Positions 26,135 to 39,000 of a DNA stretch of 64,000 nt are shown one piece after another. Position numbers and translations under genes: made by a program. How positions within the stretch are numbered: position 1 is the stretch's first letter; each line of letters opens with the position of its first letter. Below the pieces are notes generated by a model. That model saw only the letters and a program-made list of their open reading frames with translations. It searched no databases and had not been told where the DNA came from. The stretch covers positions 62,841 to 126,840 of the forward strand of contig VZRR01013430.1 in assembly GCA_013398015.1 (NCBI GenBank), read 5' to 3'. This DNA is from Oreocharis arfaki. Its lineage: Eukaryota; Chordata; Aves; Passeriformes; Paramythiidae.

Positions 26135-29100
26135 AGTAATGAGGGAAATTTGCTTGTTGATGCATTTATCTGATAGTTCATTATCATCATCAGGGGTCAA
26201 AATACTCATCACCCTCATGTAATAGGAAAGGAAAAACCACTTGTAACACCAAATAAATGCTGGCAATTAGTGGCACAGAGATGAAGCACCTGGATACACG
26301 GTGAAACAATCTCAGTTCCACTGAGACAGGTGTGTAGGTATCATAAACCAGAGCCTAGATACTGAATTAAAAATAAAGAATAGCATCAATGATATCAAGT
26401 TTGAAATAAGAAGTGTAACTGAGAGCAGCTTATGTTATGTCTGGGCTGACTGCATGGATCTGCAGCTCAAACATTTGTCTTACAGCTTCAAGGCAACACT
26501 TCTAATCTCTCCCCTGCTGCTCTGTCATGTATTACTGATGCTGTGGTCACTTGAGGTCCTGCTCATTTCTTTCTGCTTTTTTGCCCCAAGAGATGAGTGG
26601 ATCCAAGATTTGAATTTCTCTAGAAATTGGCATTATTTATCTGAAGACATAAGGTGAATAATTTGCTCTTTCACTTTGTTGCTCTTAAGCCAATACCAGA
26701 GCAACTGTTCACCTCTGTGTACTGCATGAGAACCACTTGTTAAGAAAATACAAATTTATTTGGATATCATGGACAATCAAAACTCCAATTAATTTCACTG
26801 ATGTGATCTACATGCCCATTTCCAGGAGTGATGGAGCGAAAAAAATTGCTCACAAAAATCCACTTCTGTGAGCCTGTGATGGACAACACCCATCCATCAC
26901 AGCATTAGGAGTTTAAAAGCTCAGAAACAAACAGCAGAGCCTGTAAAGGACTGCAACAAAACACTGAAAAATTTAAATGCTAGAATGCTGAAAATGCTGA
27001 TTTTATTTCCACAGAGGGCAAGTTCAACATGGAATAAAATTCATTCAGAAAATGAATTGTAATTTTCCAAAATACACAAGCTACAGCCAAAAAAATGGGA
27101 CCACTGGTGTATCTTAACCAGAAGGTTTCAGAAATCCCTGATCCCTGCTCCAAACTCCAAGTAACATTGGCAGAGGAGCTGTTTACATCCCAAGAATTCT
27201 GTACCTGGAGAAGCAGCAGACATTATCCAGAAAAGAGGAAGGGCTGGGGAGTGTCAGGAGGAGACTGAGCCTGTCACACAATGGAGCAGCAGTTGCAACA
27301 ATAAAACATTAATGGTAACGTTCTCTCAGCTTCCTTAGAAACTTGTGTTAATTGAGTGCTGTGGCTCCAGTACCAGTTCTGGAGACACTGCTGGAACTCC
27401 AACCTTTCCATGTGGCACAGCACAAATGCAGTTTACACCAGCAGCAGGTTCCATCTGTTTACAAAGGTTATTCAGTGTTTTCCCTGCCCACTGGTACAGG
27501 AATTTTCAAATCTGCAAGGCCAGCACATGCCTTGGTGACTCCTGCTGGTAGAAGCTGACTGGAAATTCCAGGTTCTTTCTGAAGTATTTTAACCTTTTAG
27601 TTAAAATAAATTTTAATAGGCGGTTGTTTTTCTGCCTAAAAAATATCTACTGCCTACAGAGTGGCTGCATTTTTTCTTAAGTGTTTTATCTCAAAATGAA
27701 AAGAAGCCCAAAGAAATGGGTTTGCTTAAAACTGAGAAGCAATGATCAAAATATCTTTCCTTCAACATTCTCCTTAGAATTTTGCCCTGTCTCTAATAAG
27801 TACTTGAAACAAGTAACAGCAAGGACTTTTTGTTGTTGACAAAGCTGTCAAGATTTCTTAATTAAAAAAAAAAAAAAGGATTTTTGTTTTTTTCAAAACA
27901 AAACATATCTTTAACAAAGCTTTCTACATTGGAAACTCACTTCTTACCCTTTAGTGAACAATTTGTTACAGAGACTTCATACTCCTCTCTTCTAATTGAC
28001 ACATTTTTTGTATCCAGAGTGTTTTTCCTCTTTCTTTGAATATATCCTGTCAGGCAGGACTTACATACAAAACAAAATTAATTTGGTTGAAACCCTAATT
28101 TGATTCTGTTGATAAAAGAAAAATATTCTGTCAAAGGATTCAAACCATTCTGTCAACAAAACATCCCTGGCTAATTCCAGATCTTTTTCTGCAGATGCAA
28201 TTTGCAAAAGAATATCTTTGCTTGAAAAATAAATCATAATTTTAAAATGGGTGTAGGAGCCTTCTTTCCTGAAGTGCTGAATGCCTTTGTGAGCACCTTC
28301 AACTCCCTCTGAAGGCCCAAAGTTGTGCATTTTGCAGATTTATATCCTCAGCCATCACATGAATTACAGTGTGCTCTGTCACGCCTTGGCTCAGCCTGGC
28401 TCTGGCATTTCTAGCTTTATTACTCTATATCCTAGAGAAAGGTTTATCAGAAAAAAAAAGAGACTCTGGTTATCTATTGGTGGCTTTAAAATAAAAGCCA
28501 CATTTACAAATGAGATAATGTTATCTATCTTCCTGATTTTTGTAAGAACTCATCATTCCTGTAAAATTTCATAGCGCCCTTTAGCTCCTCCAGCAAATTG
28601 CTGTTCAAGAGAATTAGCTCTGGGCAAAACAGAAATTCTTTGGTATTTCAGTATGGCGAAATAATTTCACAAAATTGCACTTGCAATATATTTGGGGGAA
28701 GCATTATTTATTTATTATTCACTTTGCTTTTATTTCTGCGTCAGAAACTCGTACTTGAGAGCAGGAAATGATAGCAGAGATCAATGTTATGGTCATTTCA
28801 CAAAGCCTGATCATATTATTGGAAGTAATAATTTTGAGAGGAAGAGCCTGAAAAATGAAGTAAATTCACATCCATTTAGACACAGCTACAGTGGCTGCTC
28901 AAAACTCTCATTCAGTGGCATTTTTCAATTTCTCTTTTTTTTTTTAGTTTGAATGCTAGAAGAGAAGTTTGAAGGAAATCGAAATATGAATATTGATTGC
29001 ACAGTGCATTGGAAATCTCTGCAAGCAGCATCTGTAAGAGCTCCAAGGACCTTGAACTCTGTCTATGGCACTTCTCTGGCACAAACCTATAGGATATGTA

Positions 29101-29563
29101 TGTACCTTACACAGCTTCCAAATTACTGCTCAGTTTTTAGAGTTATAGGTGAACGCCCTAATATTATCTTACTGTTCCTTCTTTAGCTCCAAGTATGGCA
29201 GATGCAGCTTAATTCTGGCACTGAGAGGAGATACAGGACCATCCCATGGCAATTTAACTCTGAAATTTAATGCTGTCAACAAGGGCACCATGGTCTTCAT
29301 ACCTGCTTTTCATAGGAATCCATACTTCATATTAGTGACCAAAAGCCATGGTTTTACTTTTAAATGAACGTCTTTTTTGTTCTTTAAATAATGTTTTGTT
29401 ACCATTCCCAAATGATTAGAAATAAATGCAGTGGACTTCAGTCAGGCTTCCACTCATGAATCTGTGGATTTATGGAATGCAACTGCCTATACAAACCACA
29501 TCTACGGTAAATATCACTCTCTTGTAAAGCTACTTTTGACAGCACAATGAACTCTTGAATTAA

Positions 29564-29600
29564 ACAACAACAACAACAAACAAACCAAACCAAACCAAAC
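29564..29600. repeat. Microsatellite (AAC)n then (CAAAC)n
   Basis: An (AAC) run to about 29580 passes directly into four CAAAC/CAAAC-like units ending at 29600. Confidence 0.9.
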
Positions 29601-31111
29601 GTGCAAATGAGTCCAGAGGAAAAAAAAAGAAAAAAGCTGCTGAGATAACAGCACTGTGTAAATCAAAGCAGTTGTGATGAATTCAGTGGAGCAAAGCCAA
29701 CCCAGAGAAGGTAAAGACCTGTCCGAATACATAGAGGAAATCAATCAAAATTGAGTGCTGCTGTTTTCTCACACATCATAACAATATGATTTCAAGATCA
29801 GCTGACCTTGTGAACTTAATTAATGCACAAACCACATTTACTCTGGGGAGAGGGGGACGGCACTATTGATCATGAGGTGCTGAGATGGTGCCAGTTGGTC
29901 ATTGAGGCAGAATTCTGAAGGACAGTCTCTATCCCCCCCAGTTCCACAGTGTGATACAAAGATATCCCACTCAGTTCAGAAGGGCTTTCAGGGCTTTATC
30001 AAATCCCCAGATCCCCCACATGTCTTTACAGAAGATGTTAAGATTTGGAAGAAGAATACACACACCCCTTCACAAAGAAAACATTTGCTTTCTTGTTCTG
30101 CCTGCCAGGAGAAATAGTGGAAAACAAATGCTCTGTGGGAGACTGTTGTGCTCTCCTCTTCATCCTCATCAAGGCTTAGGAGGTGAAGACAACAATACAC
30201 AGTAATACATGGGAAAGCTGTCAGGAATTCTCTGAGGTGGGATTGTGGCCTAAGATAAAGTCTTACACAACTTAAACCAACCTCTGCTGCTGACCTAGTT
30301 CTCAGCAGCTCAATGACTGCCATGACATTGTCTATGACATTAGAGGTTAAAGGGAACACAAACTAGCTCTAGGATATTTCTTTCACCTCATCTGTTTGTT
30401 TTATCTCAGGAATACTTAGGAAATTTTGTCACTGCTTCATAATTTAACAAATCTAGCATTATTTGGGCCACAGCAATTGCTGTAGTTCTCATCTCTCCAG
30501 TCAGTTTATAAAAACATTCTCCGAGTCCATATCAAAAATATTTTGTATTTTAATCAGGCTTTGAGTTCTTTGCCTTGTCTTTTTTCCTCCCCTGTATTTG
30601 AACTATCATTATCAACTACATTAATAATGTATCATCAGACATTACCCGATTTGCAGCATTCGGTAAATTTAGTGCCAGGGCTGTGCTCTAAGTCACTCCT
30701 CGCACAACAGCCACATTTATAACTGTGACACTTTTGTCACAGACCAAGGACTGCACTCATGAGGATTTGCACTCACACCTTCAAATGGCTCCATTTAAAG
30801 ATAAGGGATCAAAAATGGCAAGCATTTCCGTGAAGGAATCACAAAACTCACATCAAGGTTTCTCATGTTTCTCGAATTTATGGCTTGAAGTTTATTTTTC
30901 TCTCAGTTCAGGTATGCAGAGAAGGGCAAGACAAAGTAACCTCTCTATTCCCGTGGAAAACTTTTCACAAAACAGAAATAGCTTCAAGGGTTGTGGCAGA
31001 GTTCAAGAGCCTGAAGTGCAGCTGAAGGAAATATCATTGGGTTTACAGCTTTAGACTTCATGACCAGACCATGTTACCCTGACCCAGAGGAGAGGATCTC
31101 TCTTGTAAGAG

Positions 31112-31534
31112 ACTGAACACAGTGGAGAAAAGCCTGTCATGGGAAAAAAAAAAAAGGAAAAAACAAACCAAGCCAAGCAAAAACTACAAAAGTATGAAGT
31201 ATTCAGTCAGCATACAACCAAAATGACTTTTATTCATATACTATTCATATTCATATACTATAATATTTATTGAGTTATGGAAACAGAACTATTTATTTAC
31301 AGTGATGGATAAAATAGGCACAAGAGTTTTGCCTTTCCAAGACACCAAAACCCTGGACATCGTTTATTTTGGTCCAAGGTGTGTTTGAAACACCCATCAT
31401 TGTCATCACTGGATCACAGAAAGTGTAGAGAATTATAATTTTTCATATTTTTTATTAAAATTTGACCACTGAGATATCATCTCTGTTAATTAAAGAGATC
31501 TACCAAGGCAAAAAAAAAAAAAAAAAAAATAATA
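31112..31534 (+). repeat. Gap-flanking duplication, copy A
   Basis: This block recurs on the other side of the assembly gap as copy B (31666-32015). The right part, 31324-31510, appears identical to 31814-32000 over 187 bases. The left part carries several substitutions plus a 73-base segment (31244-31316) that copy B lacks. It ends in a 19-A run directly before the gap. No protein or known repeat is recognised in it. Confidence 0.9.
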
Positions 31535-31665
31535 NNNNNNNNNNNNNNNNNNNNNNNNNNNNNNNNNNNNNNNNNNNNNNNNNNNNNNNNNNNNNNNNNN
31601 NNNNNNNNNNNNNNNNNNNNNNNNNNNNNNNNNNNNNNNNNNNNNNNNNNNNNNNNNNNNNNNNN
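31535..31665. other. Assembly gap (131 N)
   Basis: A run of 131 undetermined bases. It lies between two copies of the same sequence and starts right after an A-rich run, so sequencing or assembly trouble is the likely cause. Open frames spanning it are meaningless. Confidence 1.
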
Positions 31666-32015
31666 GAAACAGAACACAAGTGAAAAAAACCTGTAATTGG
31701 GAAAAAAAAAAAAAAAAAGAAAAAAACAAACCAAACCAAGCAAAAACTACAAAAGAATGAAGTATTCAGTTAGCATACAACCAAAATTACTTTTATTCAT
31801 ATACTAGGCACATGAGTTTTGCCTTTCCAAGACACCAAAACCCTGGACATCGTTTATTTTGGTCCAAGGTGTGTTTGAAACACCCATCATTGTCATCACT
31901 GGATCACAGAAAGTGTAGAGAATTATAATTTTTCATATTTTTTATTAAAATTTGACCACTGAGATATCATCTCTGTTAATTAAAGAGATCTACCAAGGCA
32001 AAAAAAAAAAAAAAA
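31666..32015 (+). repeat. Gap-flanking duplication, copy B
   Basis: This copy matches copy A from the gap edge (the 'gaacaca' block and a 'cctgt...ggg' block before an A run) to its terminal A run. It lacks the 73-base segment of copy A. A single N sits at 32016, followed by a 26-A run at 32026-32051. Unique sequence continues afterwards. It may be a true tandem duplication or two haplotypes placed side by side. Confidence 0.9.
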
Positions 32016-32051
32016 NAGAAAAATCAAAAAAAAAAAAAAAAAAAAAAAAAA

Positions 32052-32639
32052 TATATAGAAAGAAATGAGATGGAAAGGAAACGAAAAAGAAACACTGAGT
32101 TCATTTTACATTATATCAAATCTTTACTCACTATAACGATTAGTTGGATGCAGCTCTAAGTCACTCTTTAATGGAGAATACCAGAGCCATACAATTTAAT
32201 GTAATTTCTAGCCATGCAGTGACTTTGTATCATACATAGCGAGATATTTCATGCTCTGTAGAGTAAAAAATGTAGGTCAGGACCCACAGGCTACAGTCAA
32301 GCTATGCTGCTGTGAGCTTAACATATTATTCTTTTGGGAAAAAAAAGAAACAATTTAATTTTACCCACACAGGCCAATGATCTTCAAACATTTCATTTTC
32401 TTAAGAGCAAAAGGAGACTGACACCTGATTGGTGTGAAAGTCACCCCACCAGATGCAAAAAGTTTTCAGTAAGGAAGCAAGTGGAAAATGCTGAAGTTTT
32501 GCCTTGCTTGTAAATGAAAGTTGTAAAGTGGGTCCAGAAAATTGCAATTGATGCCAAGAGCTGACGGTTCATCCACCTGTATGCTGTGGTTTGCCTTCAT
32601 TTACCACATCAAGGACTTGGGGTCAAAAGAGTGGTGGAA
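32052..32639. other. Single-copy DNA, no gene seen
   Basis: No gene or known repeat is recognised between the duplication's A tail and the next CR1 element. Confidence 0.6.
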
Positions 32640-32925
32640 ATCACAGAATCATGGAATGGTTTGGGCTGGGAGGGACCCTAAAGCTCATCCAGTGCCACCC
32701 CTGCCATGGGCAGGGACACCTCCCATTGTCCCAGGGTGCTCCAAGCCCCGTCCAGCCTGGCCTTGGGCACTGCCAGGGATCCAGGGGCAGCCACAGCTTC
32801 TCTGGGCACCCTGTGCCAGGGCCTGGCTGCCCTCACAGGGAAGAATTTTCTTCAAAACATCTAATGTAAACCTACTCTCTTTCAGTCAGAAGCATTTTCC
32901 CTCATCCTGTCACTACACAGTCTTG
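32640..32925 (-). mobile_element. CR1: CR1 LINE, 5'-truncated copy
   Basis: This is a well-preserved 3' portion of a CR1 retrotransposon on the minus strand. On the plus strand it begins with the reverse complement of the CR1 terminus ('tcacagaatcatggaatgg'). It continues with 'ttgggctgggagggaccct', 'tgccatgggcagggacacc', 'ccagcctggccttgggcac', 'cacagcttctctgggcacc' and 'ccctcacagggaagaa', then runs into the antisense end of ORF2 before it is cut off near 32925. About 285 bases remain of a roughly 4.5-kb element. The 132- and 92-codon open frames here are antisense by-products. Confidence 0.93.
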
Positions 32926-35629
32926 CAAGCAAATAAATAAATGAAACAGAAAAGAGGCGGGAGCAGCAAAATTCAGAAAACCTCACACAATGTGATTTAT
33001 TTGTTAATACATGTGAATATCACAGCTCTTTGTTGGACAAATGACATTTTTTAAGTGCTGGAAATGTTCTGTATATTGGTAACAAGCTCTGCCCACTTGT
33101 GGTCTTACCTGCAGTCTCTCTCCTCTCTGACAAACATCTCCAACAATAAGCACAGCAGAACTTCCACGTGGGTCAGATTGTGTTAACCTTGCACTTTAGG
33201 AAAATACTCATTTCTTTTAACAGCTTTCTGCCAGAAAATTGGTGATGTGGTAGTTAGAGCAGCAAGCCCCGTACTAAATAACCAGCTTTGACAGGAAGGA
33301 TGCTGCTCCATCTTCCAGCACACAATTTCAGCCTGGTTTCTCCAGGGATGACAGCTCAAGGGAGAAAACATCCAGAACAGGAAGGTTTCCACGAGAATTA
33401 ACACTGGGACCTGCCTCTGAAGTTCTGCTTAATGTTCCTCTCTCTCCCCTGTTTATATATGGATACACTGAATATTTCCTGTACCTGTGAGGATCTCAGG
33501 GGGCAAAGATGTGCACAGCTGCACGCCAGGTCACGTTATAATAGGGGAAATACTTCAAAGATTTATTTTACACTGTTTGTGGCTGCAGCACATTTACACA
33601 AAATACCAAATAATGAATAATATGTCCTTAGTTAATCAGTACTACCCCTCCACAGCAAGAACAGAATATACAGAGTTTATTCTATTACACCGACCCAGGC
33701 AGATGGCAATTAGCACCTTGGGTGTGGATTAGTGTGGAGTATCTCCAGTGCTGCCTATGCAAAATTGCTTTGGTCTAATGCTTCACTAGCTATAGTTAAA
33801 CTCATGGGCACTGCAGACAGTTTCAGACTACCTAAATCAGTAAAAAATCAGCCCCAAAACCACCGCACACCGACTTGCAGCCACGCTGTTTACCTGATAA
33901 GCTGTTTTTCGCCCTGACAAAGGTTGTTTGTCAACTTTTCTTCTTCCTAGCACCCAAAAATGCTTGAAACCTCCTGGATTATGCCATCACTGTGCCTGTC
34001 TTCACAAAGGTCACACAAGTTGAGCCATGAAACAGCAATCAGCAAAAAGATGGGGCATTAAGGAAATTTTCATTACAGACGACACATTCAGGTCCTGATT
34101 CATATTCCTCACCTGAATCGAGCAGATGTGCTGCAATCTAGATAACCCCCCTTTGGTGAATGCTCAATTTAATCATCAAGCTGCTCATTGGTGAGAAAAT
34201 CCTCTTCAAAAGACCTTACACTGGCTTTAATTTCTAATGGAAAGAAAATTAACACAGGAGTTGAGGTGTGCAGAGCGAGCCTTGTGATAAAGGTCTGTTT
34301 GAATACACAGATTAAAAGTTAGGTAGCTCCTTTGTGGTGATAACCATTGAAAAACATAATGGAAAACAGAAACCTGTGTAAATAATGGAAATCAGTTGAG
34401 TTCAGCACACTACCATCAATAATAAAATATTATATTTGTTGTTTTTTTTTTTTTTAACTCGCTGGAGATGAGCACAAACCAACAGTGGTGCAGAGTATCA
34501 CTGAAAAACATAAATAAGAGGCTCCAAATGCAAGTAGGAAGGGCACTAATATCACATAGGTAGAAAAAAACATCCTCTGCTTGATTCACAAAAGGATTTA
34601 TGATTCAACTAGTTTAAAATGTTTATAAGAAATCCCATAGAAAAGACAACATAGGAGAAAGGAAAAAGCATTCAAAAAACCGGGATGGTGACATGTCCAC
34701 TTTTTCTTCAGTTAAATTCAGATACTTCTGGGATTCAAAGCTTTTGGGCACAGAATTGTCAGCATGGGCTGGCTACTTATGAGAGCTTGTCACATGAAAT
34801 ATAAAAGGTTTTCCTTCAGGTATTTCAGCCAAATATTGCAGTGCATCCTGGCCACCAGATGAAGTTGAGCACATTGCTCTTTGGCCATTAAAATGAGCAA
34901 GCTTCCCAATCTATCCACTCAGTAATTTAAAGCCACTTCATTACAGCAGTGCCTTTTAAAAAGTAATAATATTATGAGTGCTTCTAGTTAAACTATTAGG
35001 TTTGTCCCTTCTTCCAATTAAATTTACTCACTTATAAAGAAGACATGAGCACATCTGAAACCGGAATTATCCTCGTCCTAGGAACATTTATACAGCTCCT
35101 TTTCTGAGGATGTATTTTAACACTTCAACAAGAAAAATCTGCTCATGTGAAGATAAAATTCAACACCAGAGCAGCATGAACATGTGCAAGGTCACTGTTC
35201 TCCTGTGATTCAGTCAGAGCACTGCAAATTATTTGTCTAATGTGCAAAACGCTGAGTTGCTAATGGCTAGGTTCTTAACGCTTTTAAGCACGGCAAATGT
35301 AGATCTCCAGTCCCCTTAGTCTGTGAGCCACAAACTGCAGGCAGATCACTGTCAGGTACCCTTTAAAATGTCACTGACGTAGACATCTGTCCTCAGGACA
35401 CATCCACTGTTTTGACCAATTTCTGAATGTACAAATCTTAAGTTTAAAGCCAACCAAGTATAAGAAAAAAAAAAAAAAAGAAAAAAAAAAAGTGGCAAAT
35501 TTAAAGTGAAATAAAAGGAAGGTCTGAGGTGCTGGTTCCATTCTAATTCATTCTGAAGGATTAAGAAAGACTGAGGATCTTAAAATGCTTTAACAAATAA
35601 GATGTATAAATATGAATTCCATTTTATAA
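32926..35629. other. AT-rich single-copy DNA, no gene seen
   Basis: No gene or known repeat is recognised. A T run lies at 34442-34455 and an A-rich tract at 35463-35491. Confidence 0.55.
35463..35491. repeat. A-rich low-complexity tract
   Basis: Two A runs separated by a single G, about 29 bases in all. Confidence 0.95.
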
Positions 35630-36076
35630 AAGGGACATTAAAGAACATCTTATTCCAACTCCCCTGCCGTGGACAGGGACACCTTCCACTATCCCTGGTT
35701 GCTCCAAGCCCCATCCAGCCTGGCCTTGGACACTGCCAGGGATCCAGGGACAGCCCCAGCTTCTCTGGGCACCCTGTGCCAGGGCATCTCCACCCTCACA
35801 GGGAACAATTTCTTCTTGATACTGAATCCAAATCAACTCTCTGTCAGTTTGAAGCCACTCCCCCTCATCCTGTCCCTCCAGCCCTTGTCTCCGGCTCTCC
35901 TGGAGCCCCTTTAGGCCCTGCAAGGGGCTCGGAGCTCTCCCTGGAGCCTTCTCCTCTCTAGGTGAACACCCCCAGCTCTCCCAGCCTGGCTCCAGAGCAG
36001 AGGGGCTCCAGATTTCAGAAAAACTCTGTGGACTCACTCCAGCAGGTCCACATCCTGCTTATCTTGCGCGGGGGGT
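35630..36076 (-). mobile_element. CR1: CR1 LINE, 5'-truncated copy
   Basis: The longest young-looking CR1 copy here, about 445 bases, lies on the minus strand. Blocks include 'ttattccaactcccctgcc', 'gtggacagggacacc', 'tccagcctggccttggaca', 'cccagcttctctgggcacc' and 'ccctcatcctgtccctcc', then an antisense ORF2 part ending in 'tggactcactccagcaggtc'. The outermost 3' bases are missing or decayed, since no ATTCTATG terminus is seen at the left. Open frames of 119 and 137 codons across it derive from the element. Confidence 0.92.
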
Positions 36077-39000
36077 TAAATTTACAGGTCTTTTTCTGCT
36101 GTTTTTCAATAAAAGTACCCTAAAAACAAATGTATCTGAAGAAAAACCTTTACTTCCCATACATTTAATAGACTTATCTTCACTCCTATTGAATTATGTC
36201 AACCTCAACTTAAATGCTTTTTTGCATTTAAGAATGTTACTTTATCCCATTTCCTTCCCAATCCAGGTAGGCTTTGTGCCACACACATTGCACTCAACAC
36301 TTGGACATAAAGGCATTTGCTCAAAATAACATCAATTATGTATATGTATATATATTTATCTCACATGTCAAACACACTTAAATCCACAGAATCATTTGCT
36401 AAAAGGATAATCATATGAGATCTCAAAAAATTAATGGTTACTGTCTGAAGACCTGACAGCATAAATAGAGAGAGCTGCTCTTAGGAGTGTAAGTATTTCC
36501 TTAATGATGACTTAGAGTGCCAGAGGAACTCCAGACATGCTCTAAAGGAAAGAACTTTTCTAGCAGGATTTTTCAAAGCAGGATTAGCTTCGTTTTGCAA
36601 CAAAGGGTGCTGATGTGAAGGACACTAAAGGACCCAGAAAATTTCTCAGCACTAGGAGGAGTAGTAACAAGTCACAAAGACAGTTTCAGAATCCATTTCT
36701 TCTGTACTTTGAGCTCTCATTCGAAACAACCATTTATCCCTTGTGAACATTAAGAGGAGGGGGGGAAATTTAAAAATCAAGCATTAAAAACAGGCAATAA
36801 CAAATAGCAGAATTCCGATTTTTCGAGAGGCAAAAAGCTTCTGCCTTGACTGAAGACAATTTCATTCAACGTGTCGTAAATCAAACACACAGAAGTTTGC
36901 CTACATCCATACATAAAATAAACACTGTGTATAACTGATGGATTTGCATCAATAAATGGAATTCAAATAGTCAAACACAAAAAAAATCAAGTGGGCCCGA
37001 GCCTTTGGTGCTGAGCTTTGTACAAAACAAGCCCTGTATTACGGGCCACAGAAATGCTGATTAAATAGAAGTCAGCATCCAAAGGCCTAAGGTAATGCTA
37101 ACAAATTAATTGCTTAATTGATAAGTATTTTTTTTTCTTCCTGGACATGTTAGAATTAAAATATTGGGGAGGTAGAGGTGGCTCATCTACAGAGAGTTGA
37201 CTTTGGTGTAGGCTGAAAGTCAACAACCAAGTCAGCTGTTGATGGAAGCAAGGCAGAGCTGCTGACTGCAGCACAGTCTGGGCCACAGTCATTGTGTGTC
37301 TCTAACTATTGTCTAACAGCATACAAACACCGACTTTTATAAGCAGAAACTGAGATTCTCACAACTCCATTACTCTGTGATTTACAGGGCTCTGCTATTC
37401 TACCTAGGAAAGAAAAAAGCAAACTAAAAATCAGTTTATTCCAAGCTGTTCCAATTATGGAGCCACTTGATTTCGAGCATGAATAGTTGGAATATAAGAA
37501 AAGTGCTGGAATGGAGACAGTTTTTGACAGGCACCCACTTATGGGAAATAGGAAACATACCTACTGTTTTAGGGTATTGTTATGAAACAGCCACTCGAGC
37601 CTCCAGAGCCTTTTTCAGGATTCCAGGGAAATATTGGAAGGCTCAAACTTTCTTTTCTCCAGGGTTTTTATTAGAAGATGTTCATTCAAATTCAAACACT
37701 CCAATAAACAAGCAGGCAAGCAGAGTTAGTTACAAGTCCTCAAGGTACTACAAACCGTGTGAGTGTTTAGTGTCTCAAAACTATTAAACCCAGCACAGCT
37801 TCATTCTTTAGTGTAATGTACTGATTAATTACTCTCTTTTTTTCTTTCTTTTTGCAATGTTATGAATATCTTTAAAGACTGAATGCCCCACAAATTTCTT
37901 CATACAATAATCACTACCAACCACTTTTCATTAAAGACCTCTCTGGCTGTCCAACAGATAAACTTTTCCTTATTCCTTTATTCAGTTTGTTACTACACAC
38001 ACCTATGACCAACATTAATTTAAGCAGTTATGTAATAAACAGATATGGTGAAACATTTTAACAAACTATAGCTCAATATGAGGCATGTTTTGAGACCAAG
38101 GCACCCACATTTTAAAGAAATTGAGATACAAGTTAACACACACAGAAACAAACCACTGAAAAAGGCATTGAGAAAACTACTTTAATAACCAGTAGGATAC
38201 TTTGCTAATAAATAAATATATTTACTGTCCCACTGATTATAAAGTATCTCTGCTGATGTTTTCCTCAGTTGGTTGTTTTTCTTTACTTTATGGTTTCACA
38301 AGGCCTGGCATGAGGGGATTTTGATCTCAGCAGGGGCCTCTCAGCACCATCAGCATAGCACCCTCAACAGTGGTGGCACAAGTGCTCTCAGGATAAGGAA
38401 AAGACAGATGTGTATATATATGTATTTTTTTTCTTTTCCTGAACAGTGGTGACCTCCTCACCCTGATTTCCTGAAAAAAAATCCCATTTTAAATGAGCTT
38501 GTTTATCAACAAAAAAACAAACAGAATTTATCCTTAAAAAGCTTCTATACAAGACTCTCAAAGCAGAAGAAAATGACCCTTACAATGCATTAATGAAGCA
38601 CACTAGGAAAGAATCACTGGGCTGGCTGGCAGGTGGATGAACCCAAAGAGAATGATTTTCCAAACATTATCAGTAGGACAGATGGAATCATGAAACTGTT
38701 CCTATTTTTGAAAAAAAATACGCAGACGATGTGTTTATCTCATATCTAAAGCAAGATTTTTGATATGGTTTTTATTTACAGCTTTTATGAAAGACTGTTT
38801 AAAGTTATTCAACTGTTACGTATTATTATTTCAAAAAGTTCTTCACTAAAAAAATTAATTGTCATAATGAATTTGTAAGGGCAAATCTGAATTAAATTTC
38901 TGCTGGTTTTGGCCGGGATACACAAAACCATCAAGCCGGAGAAAGCTGAAAGTGTTTTTAAATAATATAAAAAAGGAAAAACATCCTTCAAAATGACTAC

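Larger units (their letters stand above)
19529..31111. other. AT-rich single-copy DNA, no gene seen
   Basis: Across 11.6 kb I recognise no gene or transposon family. Low-complexity tracts lie at 20847-20910, 27864-27877 and 29564-29600. A 42-base-period imperfect duplication is at 24067-24136 and a hairpin at 26111-26134. The open frames of 120-141 codons (22403-22795 minus, 22599-23024 plus, 24134-24553 minus, 29988-30359 minus) overlap others in different frames and have no domain. Confidence 0.55.

Noticed and set aside
31462..31743. Open frames running through the gap
   Set aside because: They consist mostly of undetermined residues and A or T runs.
35602..36037. Open frames of 119 and 137 codons on opposite strands
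   Set aside because: They lie within a CR1 element and are by-products of its GC-rich 3' region.
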